13,154 bases of DNA, taken from contig CAUJJQ010000257.1 in NCBI GenBank assembly GCA_963205285.1, positions 1 through 13,154 on the forward strand, given 5' to 3'. The translations under genes were made by a program, and so were the position numbers. Every line of letters starts with the position of its first letter. Position 1 is the first letter of the stretch. Source of the stretch: Pseudomonadota bacterium. GTDB lineage: Bacteria > Pseudomonadota > Alphaproteobacteria > Sphingomonadales > Sphingomonadaceae. Below, piece by piece: positions 1 to 6,370 of this stretch. The notes under the pieces are model-generated. The model searched no databases. It was not told where the DNA came from and saw only the letters and a program-made list of their open reading frames with translations.

Positions 1-18
1 TGTGAGGAGCGAATCAAA

Positions 19-900
19 ATGGCGGGAGAGCGGGCAGGTCGCGTCGCACTGGTTACCGGGGCGAGCCGGGGGGCAGGTGCAGGCATTGCGCGCGGCCTCG
101 GTGAACTGGGCTATACCGTCTATGTCACCGGCCGCACCACCCGCCCGGGTGATGCGCGCGGTTGGGACGGCAGTGTCCTGCCCGGCACCTTTGCTGAAAC
201 GGCAGAGGCGGTCACCGCAGCGGGTGGGCGCGGTATCGGTGTTGCCTGCGACCATGGCGATGATGGCGCGGTGGCCGACCTGTTCGCGCGCATCCAGCGC
301 GATTCGGGCCGGCTCGACATGCTGGTCAACAATGCGGCCTATATCCACCATCAACTTATTGAAAAAAAGCCGTTCTGGGAAAAGGAACTGGGCGCTTGCC
401 GCATCCTCGACGTTGGGTTGCGCAGCGCCTATGTCGCCTCTTGGCATGCCGCCAAAATCATGGTGCCACAGGGGAGCGGCCTCATCGGCTTTGGTTCCTC
501 CTTCGGGGCGAGCTGTTACATGCACGGGCCAGCTTATGGCGCGCAAAAGGCGGGGGTGGACAAGCTCGCGCATGATATGGAGCATGATTTGCGCGGCACG
601 GGCGTGGTGGCGGTTTCGATCTGGATGGGGCCGCTGATCACCGAACGGTCGAAAATCGCCAGCGAAACCAACCCCGAACAATATAAGGATTTCATCGCCA
701 CGGCTGAAAATCCGGAGTTTACCGCGCATATTTTGGACGCGATCGACCGCGCGCCCAACCGTGATGCCCTGTCGGGCCAGACGCTGATCGGTGCGGAAAT
801 TGCGCGCGATCTTGGCATTAGCGACCGGGGACGCGACAAGCCAAGCTATCGTGAGATGCTGGGCAGCCCCAACGCCAAAAACCCCGCTGCGGTTTATTGA
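19..900 (+). CDS. DHRS1-like short-chain dehydrogenase/reductase
   Basis: 293-residue SDR, probably an NAD(P)-dependent oxidoreductase acting on an alcohol or ketone in the cytoplasm. The Rossmann nucleotide motif TGASRGAG lies at residues 13-20. An Arg (R39) follows the second strand (VTGR), which favours NADP(H). NNAA is at 104-107, the catalytic Ser at 160/161 (GFGSSFG), and the YxxxK pair at Y173 and K177. The pattern FWE...DVGLR...MVP.G.GLI...SS and the long C-terminal part match the DHRS1 type of SDR rather than the common FabG type. Human DHRS1 has been reported to reduce steroid ketones, which suits this cluster but does not prove the substrate. The ATG at 19 has a good ribosome site (GAGGAG, 4-9). 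A TGA at 3-5 may be the stop of an unseen upstream gene. The gene runs straight into the acyl-CoA synthetase gene, so the two are probably co-transcribed. Confidence 0.9.
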   Translation: MAGERAGRVALVTGASRGAGAGIARGLGELGYTVYVTGRTTRPGDARGWDGSVLPGTFAETAEAVTAAGGRGIGVACDHGDDGAVADLFARIQRDSGRLDMLVNNAAYIHHQLIEKKPFWEKELGACRILDVGLRSAYVASWHAAKIMVPQGSGLIGFGSSFGASCYMHGPAYGAQKAGVDKLAHDMEHDLRGTGVVAVSIWMGPLITERSKIASETNPEQYKDFIATAENPEFTAHILDAIDRAPNRDALSGQTLIGAEIARDLGISDRGRDKPSYREMLGSPNAKNPAAVY

Positions 901-908
901 CCCCGGCC

Positions 909-2507
909 ATGGCGAAGCGCTTTCACCTCGCCGATTTATTTGAAAGCGTCGCGGCCACCGCGCCCGAACGGCTGGCGCTGGTCTGCGGTGATGTGCGGCT
1001 GACCTATGGTGAACTGAACGCGCGGGCCGATGGATTGGCGAGCGGGCTTGCCGCACGCGGCATTGCGCGCGGCGACCATGTGGGGCTCTACCTGCAAAAT
1101 GGGCCGGCCTTTCTAGAAAGCTTTATCGCGGCGGTGAAATTGGGCGCGGTGCCGTTCAACGTCAATTACCGCTATGGGGCGGAGGAATTGCGCCATTTAT
1201 TCGCCGATGCGGATGCCGCCTGCATCATCCACGGCGCGCAATATGGCCCCTTGCTCGACAGCATCCGCCCCGACCTGCCAAAATTGCGCCTGTCGGTCGC
1301 GGTGGCCGATGGCAGCGATGCGCTATGCCCGCTCAGCGCCGATTATGCCGCGCTTGCCGTCCATGCGCCGGGCGGCCCATGGCCGCGCGATGAGGCGGAT
1401 ATTCTGCTCAGTTACACCGGCGGCACCACCGGCTTGCCCAAGGGGGTGATGTGGCCGCACAAGGCCTTTGTCTTTGCCTGCGCAGGGGGTGCCGGTTATT
1501 TCAACCCGCACGGCATTTTGGTTCAGCCAGCCGATATCGTCAGCCGCGTGGCGGATGCCTATCCGCTCAAAATCTTTCCGCTCGCCCCCCTGATGCATAT
1601 GGCGGCGATGTGGACGACGTGGAGCGCGCTGCTCAACGGGCTAACCATCATTTTGGACGATGGCGCGCATTTCGACGCCTGCCGTGTTTTTGACATCGTG
1701 GAGCGGGAGGGGGCGAACCTCATCCAATTTGTGGGCGATGCGATGGCCATTCCGCTGCGCGATGCGCTCATCAACCATCCGGGGCGCTGGAACCTTGCCA
1801 CCATCGTCAATCTGGGGTCGGGCGGCGCGGTATTTTCCGCCGCGCTGAAGGATGATCTGAAACGCCTTATCCCCAGCGCCAACATTACCGATGGCATGGG
1901 CGCGTCCGAAACCGGCGTGTCGGGCATGGCGGTGCCGAGCGCGGAGGGGGTGATGCGCCTGCCCGCGCATGATGGGCAGACAGTGGTAACCGAAGGGCGT
2001 TTTGCCGCAGTTGGTGAAATGGGTTTTATCGCCACTAGCGGTCACACGCCGGTGGGCTATTATGGCGATGCGCAAAAAAGAGCCGAAACTTTTCAGACCA
2101 TCGACGGGTGTTTGTGGGTGGTGTCGGGGGATGCTGGGCGGATCGATGATGATGGGATGATCACCATGTTCGGGCGTGGTTCGACATCGATTAATTCGGG
2201 CGGTGAGAAAATATTCCCGGAGGAGGTGGAGGAGGCGTTGCGCACCCACGCCGCCATTTATGATGCGGTGGTTGTTGGCACGCCCGACGCACGCTGGGGC
2301 GAACAGGTGGTGGCGCTGGCTTCGCTGCGCCCCGATTGTGCCGCGCCCGACATTGGCGCGTTGCGCGATGCGCTGGCCGGGCAATTGGCGGGTTATAAAA
2401 TGCCGCGTCGCCTGATCATCGTCGATGCCGTCCTGCGTTCGCCTGCGGGCAAGCAGGATTATCGCTGGGCCAAGGCGCTGGCATTGGCCCAAGGGGCGGA
2501 TGCATGA
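909..2507 (+). CDS. FadD19-like acyl-CoA synthetase (AMP-binding)
   Basis: 532-residue ANL-superfamily ligase that activates a carboxylic acid with ATP and CoA through an acyl-adenylate. The P-loop-like motif YTGGTTGLPKG is at 169-179, the A5 region DGMGASETG at 328-336, and the hinge-side motif SGDAGRIDDDG at 406-416. FGRGSTSINSGGEKIFPEE follows at 421-439, and the C-terminal SPAGKQDYRWAK places the catalytic lysine at K515. The phrases GDAMA.PL.DAL, RGS.SINSGGEK.[FY]PEEVE and RSPAGK.DYRWAK closely recall mycobacterial FadD19, the 3-oxocholestenoate CoA ligase. A large cyclic acid such as a steroid side-chain acid is therefore a reasonable guess for the substrate. I chose the ATG at 909. A TTG at 897, whose last two bases start the TGA of the upstream gene, would add four residues, and neither start has a clear Shine-Dalgarno site. 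The stop overlaps the start of the next ligase by four bases. Confidence 0.93.
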   Translation: MAKRFHLADLFESVAATAPERLALVCGDVRLTYGELNARADGLASGLAARGIARGDHVGLYLQNGPAFLESFIAAVKLGAVPFNVNYRYGAEELRHLFADADAACIIHGAQYGPLLDSIRPDLPKLRLSVAVADGSDALCPLSADYAALAVHAPGGPWPRDEADILLSYTGGTTGLPKGVMWPHKAFVFACAGGAGYFNPHGILVQPADIVSRVADAYPLKIFPLAPLMHMAAMWTTWSALLNGLTIILDDGAHFDACRVFDIVEREGANLIQFVGDAMAIPLRDALINHPGRWNLATIVNLGSGGAVFSAALKDDLKRLIPSANITDGMGASETGVSGMAVPSAEGVMRLPAHDGQTVVTEGRFAAVGEMGFIATSGHTPVGYYGDAQKRAETFQTIDGCLWVVSGDAGRIDDDGMITMFGRGSTSINSGGEKIFPEEVEEALRTHAAIYDAVVVGTPDARWGEQVVALASLRPDCAAPDIGALRDALAGQLAGYKMPRRLIIVDAVLRSPAGKQDYRWAKALALAQGADA

Positions 2508-4162
2508 GCCAGATCGACCCTGTTTTTGCCAGTGTCACCGCATCCGGCAGCTATTTTGAAATTGGTGCGCGTGATGGCTATCGCCAATTTGTCAACGCAC
2601 CAACCACGCTGCGCGCGATGGTCGAAAATGCCCGCGCCCATGGCGATAAAACCGCGGTGGTGGAGGGGGATAGAAGGCTAAGTTACAATCAAATCTTCGC
2701 TTGGGCCGACCGGCTGGCCCCGCTGCTCGGCCTTGCCTATGGCGACAGGGTGGCGATCTGCATGCGCAACCGCACCGAATGGCTGGTCGCCTATATCGCC
2801 ACCATATTGGCGGGCGGCACGGCGGCGCTGCTCAATTCGCGCGGTTCGCCTGTCGAACTGGTCGCCATGATTGGGGAGGTCGCGCCGCGTATCGTGCTGG
2901 CGGATGGGGAGCGCGCGGCGCTGATCCGTGAAGGTGGCTTTGCGGGGCGGATGTTCGACCTTACCAACCCAGTGGAGGAGGATGCGCTCGCCGCGCTGCT
3001 GCCAGCGGGGCATATGCTCGATGCAAGTGCTGCTGCGGCCAGCGACCCGGTTTCCATCCTCTTCACATCTGGCACCACGGGGCGGGTCAAGGGCGCGGTG
3101 CTCACCAACCGCAGCCTCACCACCGGGCTATTGTCGATCCAGCTAACCGGCGCGATGGTGCTCCACCATATGGCCGCGCAATATGGGATGACAGCGGCGC
3201 AACTTACCGCCAGCGCGCCGCAACAGGCGGTTTTGCTCGTCTATCCGCTCTTTCATATTTCGGGGCTGGCAGCCTCCTTCCTCTCACCCTTTTTCGGCGG
3301 GGCCAAGATTGTCATCCTGCGCCGCTGGGATGCCGAGGATGCGGTGCGCCTGTTTGTCGATGAAGGGATTTCGGCCTTTGCCGGTGTCCCCACCATGTTG
3401 TGGGACATTGTCCGCGCGGCAGAAGATGGCGGGGTTGACCTGTCGGGCTTGCGCAACATCGGGTCGGGCGGGCAGGCGCTGCCGGTCAATCTGCTCCACG
3501 CGGTGCGGCAAATCTGCCCCAATGCCGCGATGGGCACCGGATATGGCATGACCGAATGTTCCGGTTCCATCGCGCAGGCGGTGGGGGATGATTTCACCCG
3601 CCGTCCATCCTCCGCCGGACGGGTGCTGCCATTGGTCGATGTGCGGATCATGGATGGTGCGGGGGCCGAAGTCGCGCCGGGTCAGGCGGGCGATATCTGC
3701 GTGCGCGGCGCGCAGGTGATGGCGGGATATTGGAACCGGCCGGAGGATACGGCCGCCGTGCTCTCCGCCGATGGCTGGCTCAACACCGGCGACATCGGCA
3801 TGATCGATGAAGAGGGTTATATTTATATCATCGACCGCAAGAAGGACATGGTGATTTCGGGCGGCGAAAACATCTATTGCGCGGAGGTGGAGCGCGCGAT
3901 GGGCGAATTGCCGAGGATATCCGAATGTGCGACCTTTGGCGTGCCCGATGATCGGCTGGGCGAAGTTTTGGTGGCGGTGGTGCGCGCCACGGGCTGGGAT
4001 GCGGCGGCGCTGATCCATGAAGTGGGCGAAAAGCTGGCGCGGTACAAGGCGCCCGCGCGCGTCGCCTTTGTCGATGAACCGCTGCCACGCAATGCGGTGG
4101 ACAAGGTGGACAAGGTAAAGCTGCGCGCCCTGTGGCACGCGCTGGCAGGAGAGGAAAATTGA
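2504..4162 (+). CDS. Second class I adenylate-forming acyl-CoA synthetase
   Basis: 552-residue AMP-binding enzyme, expected to make acyl-CoA from an acid, ATP and CoA in the cytoplasm. The ATP-binding motif TSGTTGRVKG is at 188-197, with V in place of the usual P before K. GYGMTE is at 346-351, GWLNTGD at 424-430 and IDRKKDMVISGGENIY at 443-458. The C-terminal PRNAVDKVDK carries the catalytic lysine (K534 by position), with D replacing the usual G before it. It is clearly a different subfamily from the FadD19-like protein upstream, closer to general medium- or long-chain and aryl-acid ligases. The two are unlikely to be recent duplicates and may act on different acids, or at different steps. 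The ATG overlaps the preceding stop as ATGA, and its own stop overlaps the TTG of the amidohydrolase gene as TTGA, so all three are translationally coupled. Confidence 0.93.
   Translation: MSQIDPVFASVTASGSYFEIGARDGYRQFVNAPTTLRAMVENARAHGDKTAVVEGDRRLSYNQIFAWADRLAPLLGLAYGDRVAICMRNRTEWLVAYIATILAGGTAALLNSRGSPVELVAMIGEVAPRIVLADGERAALIREGGFAGRMFDLTNPVEEDALAALLPAGHMLDASAAAASDPVSILFTSGTTGRVKGAVLTNRSLTTGLLSIQLTGAMVLHHMAAQYGMTAAQLTASAPQQAVLLVYPLFHISGLAASFLSPFFGGAKIVILRRWDAEDAVRLFVDEGISAFAGVPTMLWDIVRAAEDGGVDLSGLRNIGSGGQALPVNLLHAVRQICPNAAMGTGYGMTECSGSIAQAVGDDFTRRPSSAGRVLPLVDVRIMDGAGAEVAPGQAGDICVRGAQVMAGYWNRPEDTAAVLSADGWLNTGDIGMIDEEGYIYIIDRKKDMVISGGENIYCAEVERAMGELPRISECATFGVPDDRLGEVLVAVVRATGWDAAALIHEVGEKLARYKAPARVAFVDEPLPRNAVDKVDKVKLRALWHALAGEEN
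4147..4155 (+). promoter_or_regulatory. Ribosome-binding site selecting the TTG start at 4159
   Basis: AGGAGAGGA lies inside the end of the preceding ligase gene. Its AGGAG core is seven bases from a TTG codon that overlaps the ligase stop as TTGA. The in-frame GTG at 4132 has no comparable site, so TTG at 4159 is the preferred start of the amidohydrolase-like gene. Confidence 0.7.
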
Positions 4163-5025
4163 GCTATCCCAAGGATATAGCCATTATCGATTGCATGCTG
4201 GGCATCCCGCATGGCGAAGATAGGTCGGACTGGTTCGACAGTTTTCGCGCCTTGATGAAGGATGCACAGTCGCGCGAACAATTCGCCATGCCCGCGCAAT
4301 ATATGTTCAAGGATATTCCCGAAACCGGAGATCCGGGCGATTTTGTCGCTTGGACGGTGGCGCAGATGGACCGCTTCAACATCGAAAAGGCGCTGGTCGG
4401 CTGGAATGAAAATGACACGTCGCACCGTGCGCGCGCCAATTTCCCCGATCGCTTTGCCTTTGAACTGCCCTGCGACCCCAATAAGGGGATGGAGGAGGTG
4501 CGGCGGATAAAGCGCATCCACGCCGAAATTGGTCTGTCGGCGATCAGCGTTTTTCCGGCGGGCACTTTGCCGCAGGTGGCGATCAACCATAAATATATGT
4601 TCCCGCTTTACGCGACGGCGGCGGAACTGGGCATCCCCATCTGCCTCAACGTCGGCATCCCCGGCCCGCGCATCCCCATGGAAACGCAAAAGGTCGAACA
4701 TCTGGATGAAGTGTGCTGGTTCTTCCCCGACCTGAAAATCGTCATGCGCCATGGCGCCGAACCGTGGGAGGCGTTGGCGGTCAAGCTGATGCTGAAATGG
4801 CCGAACCTATATTATTCGACCAGCGCCTTTGCCCCCAAATTCTACCCCAAGGCGATCATCGATTACGCCAATACGCGCGGGAGCGATAAGATAATCTATG
4901 CCGGATATTTCCCGATGGGGCTCAGCCTCGACAGGATATTTTCCGACATGGAAAACCTGCCTTTGAAAGCAGAGGTTTGGCCAAAGTTCCTGCGAGAGAA
5001 TGCCAAAAAGGTTTTCGGAATATGA
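4159..5025 (+). CDS. Amidohydrolase-2 family (TIM-barrel) protein lacking usual metal ligands
   Basis: 288-residue protein of the amidohydrolase-related TIM-barrel family (ACMSD-like, Pfam Amidohydro_2 type). The overall layout fits: IIDCMLGIP at the start of strand 1, HAEIGLSAISVFPAG in the middle, IVMRHGAEPWEAL at 194-206, PNLYYSTSAF at 215-224, and IIYAGYFPMGLSLDRIF near the C-terminus. The usual metal-binding DxHxH is absent and D11-C-M-L stands in its place. The expected Asp of a GSDYP-like motif is replaced by A-G-Y-F-P (248-252). H198 is kept. It may therefore work without a bound metal or do non-hydrolytic chemistry such as decarboxylation, aldol-type cleavage or hydration, which is inference. 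It starts at TTG 4159, overlapping the upstream ligase stop, and is the last gene before two terminator-like hairpins. Its place beside the CoA ligases suggests a CoA-linked or ring-opened intermediate as substrate. Confidence 0.8.
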   Translation: MSYPKDIAIIDCMLGIPHGEDRSDWFDSFRALMKDAQSREQFAMPAQYMFKDIPETGDPGDFVAWTVAQMDRFNIEKALVGWNENDTSHRARANFPDRFAFELPCDPNKGMEEVRRIKRIHAEIGLSAISVFPAGTLPQVAINHKYMFPLYATAAELGIPICLNVGIPGPRIPMETQKVEHLDEVCWFFPDLKIVMRHGAEPWEALAVKLMLKWPNLYYSTSAFAPKFYPKAIIDYANTRGSDKIIYAGYFPMGLSLDRIFSDMENLPLKAEVWPKFLRENAKKVFGI

Positions 5026-5027
5026 TA

Positions 5028-5047
5028 GGGGGCATACCCCCATTTTT
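5028..5047 (+). terminator. Short GC hairpin with T-run after amidohydrolase gene
   Basis: GGGGG and CCCCC pair around a CATA loop and are followed by A and five T, starting three bases after the TGA at 5023-5025. The stem is only five base pairs but all G-C. It looks like a modest intrinsic terminator closing the first transcription block. Confidence 0.5.
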
Positions 5048-5055
5048 GAGGAGGC

Positions 5056-5081
5056 GGGAGCTGGGAAGTCTGCTCCCTTTT
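5056..5081 (+). terminator. Second terminator-like hairpin
   Basis: GGGAGC (5056-5061) pairs with GCTCCC (5072-5077) around a 10-base loop and is followed by TTTT (5078-5081). With the hairpin just upstream it forms a tandem pair, so some or all transcripts from the first four genes probably end here. An attenuator, or a copy of a dispersed intergenic repeat, is also possible. Confidence 0.5.
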
Positions 5082-5127
5082 CATTGCAATCGGGCGCGAC
5101 GAGACAACCCCGCGCGCCTGAGTGTCG

Positions 5128-5146
5128 CGACCATGATCGATGGTCG
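5128..5146. promoter_or_regulatory. Perfect 7-bp inverted repeat, candidate operator of the first Rieske gene
   Basis: CGACCAT and ATGGTCG flank the five-base spacer GATCG, giving a 19-bp dyad that ends 29 bases before the chosen ATG at 5176. It lies after the terminator-like hairpins and before the ribosome site, where an operator or 5'-leader hairpin would be expected. I could not place a convincing -35/-10 pair beside it. Confidence 0.4.
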
Positions 5147-5160
5147 GCGCGGCACGCTGG

Positions 5161-5167
5161 AAAAGGA
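5161..5167 (+). promoter_or_regulatory. Ribosome-binding site selecting the ATG at 5176
   Basis: AAAAGGA lies eight bases before ATG 5176. The earlier in-frame ATGs at 5140 (inside the dyad) and 5167 (overlapping this site) lack a properly spaced Shine-Dalgarno sequence. Confidence 0.7.
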
Positions 5168-5175
5168 TGCTCAAT

Positions 5176-6339
5176 ATGTCTGCTGAATTGGCAAGCGCCA
5201 CCGACGCACGCACCGCGCCGGTTGCGGTGTGGCAAGTCATCGAACGGATGACCAAGGAAGAATTGGCCGCTTGGCGGATGGAGGAACCGCGCAATCGTCC
5301 CTCCGTCGCGGACCGCAACCTCGACATTGGTTTTCCCTTTGGCTGGTATATCGCGCTCAAATCCGACGAACTGGCGGTGGGCGAAGTAAAGCCGCTGCGC
5401 TATTTTGGGCAGGATCTGGCGATCTGGCGCGGTGAGGATGGGCAGGTGCGGATGCTCGATGCCTATTGCAAGCATCTGGGCGCGCATATGGGCCATGGCG
5501 GCAAGGTGCATGGCAATATGCTCGAATGCCCGTTCCATGCGTGGCGTTATGATGGCGAAGAAGGGGTGGTAAAGGAAATCCCCTATTCGCCGTCCATTCC
5601 GCCGCAGGTAAAGCGCAAATGCACGCGCACTTGGCATATCAAAGAAGCCAATCAGTTCATCTGGTTCTGGTATCACCCGCATGATGCAGCGCCGATGTTC
5701 GATGTCGTCGAACTGCCCGAATGTTCTGACCCCGATTGGACGGCCTATGACGAATGCCGTTGGGACATCTGGGGCAGCCTCCAGAATATGGCGGAAAATG
5801 GCGTCGATTTTGCCCATTTCAAATTCATCCATGGCACCGCGACCATCCCCACCGCCGAACTGGGCTGGGGCGAATGGGAACGCACCGGCGTCGTGCGCGC
5901 GAAAATGGGCACCCCCAAGGGCGAAGTGGATGGGGCCATTCACACCCATGCGGTGGGTGCAGGCCAAGCGTGGGTGCGCTTTACCGGGATATGCGAAACC
6001 ATGCTGCTCGCCGCAATCACGCCGATAGAGCTTGACCGTTTGCAGGTGCGTTATTTCTATACCCAGCCCAAATCGCAGGCCGAAGGGCCGGGGGCCGGGG
6101 TCGCCCGCGCGATCATCAAAGATGTCAACAAACAGCTCGATCAGGACAAGGTGGTTTGGGACCGGCAGCAATATCAGCCCAACCCGATCATCTGTCAGGG
6201 TGACGGGCCGATTGCCAAATTCCGCCAATTTTACGCGCGCTATTATGCCAATGAAGCGCCGGCGGGTGATGCCGGGGATGCGGGCGAACGTGGCGGTTTT
6301 GGCAGTGGTTGCGACGGGTCGCACGGCTGTAATGATTGA
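5176..6339 (+). CDS. Rieske non-heme iron oxygenase, Neverland/DAF-36-like signature
   Basis: 387-residue oxygenase component. The N-terminal Rieske domain binds [2Fe-2S] through C98, H100, C118 and H121 (CKHLGAHMGHGG... then CPFHAWRYDG; 17 residues between the two halves). The catalytic domain has ENGVDFAHFKFIHG at 207-220, giving bridging D211 and iron ligands H214 and H219. The third ligand is likely D324 in QDKVVW. The ENG.D.AH....H form is typical of the Rieske group that includes cholesterol 7-desaturase (Neverland/DAF-36), and KshA is a more distant relative. It probably hydroxylates or desaturates a large alicyclic substrate using electrons from a separate reductase, which is not in this window. 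The last residues are Gly-rich and end CDGSHGCND, an odd tail not needed for the fold. Start ATG 5176 rests on its AAGGA site. The amidase gene begins 31 bases downstream. Confidence 0.92.
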   Translation: MSAELASATDARTAPVAVWQVIERMTKEELAAWRMEEPRNRPSVADRNLDIGFPFGWYIALKSDELAVGEVKPLRYFGQDLAIWRGEDGQVRMLDAYCKHLGAHMGHGGKVHGNMLECPFHAWRYDGEEGVVKEIPYSPSIPPQVKRKCTRTWHIKEANQFIWFWYHPHDAAPMFDVVELPECSDPDWTAYDECRWDIWGSLQNMAENGVDFAHFKFIHGTATIPTAELGWGEWERTGVVRAKMGTPKGEVDGAIHTHAVGAGQAWVRFTGICETMLLAAITPIELDRLQVRYFYTQPKSQAEGPGAGVARAIIKDVNKQLDQDKVVWDRQQYQPNPIICQGDGPIAKFRQFYARYYANEAPAGDAGDAGERGGFGSGCDGSHGCND

Positions 6340-6370
6340 TGGGTTTGGTGTTTGACATGGTGGCGCGCGC

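Noticed and set aside
2..637. 211-codon plus-strand frame overlapping the first SDR
   Set aside because: Its translation is rich in Arg, Ser, Trp and Pro without domain motifs, while the other frame encodes a complete SDR.
1641..2492. 283-codon minus-strand open frame inside the first ligase gene
   Set aside because: It is wholly antisense to the AMP-binding domain, has no recognisable motif and shows unusual His/Arg-rich composition typical of a shadow frame.
3874..4752. 292-codon minus-strand open frame over the second ligase and amidohydrolase
   Set aside because: It is antisense to two well-supported genes and has no ribosome site or family similarity.
6295..6339. A CDGSH iron-sulfur domain fused to the Rieske oxygenase
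   Set aside because: Only the CDGSH pentapeptide is present; the preceding CxC and the domain length are missing.
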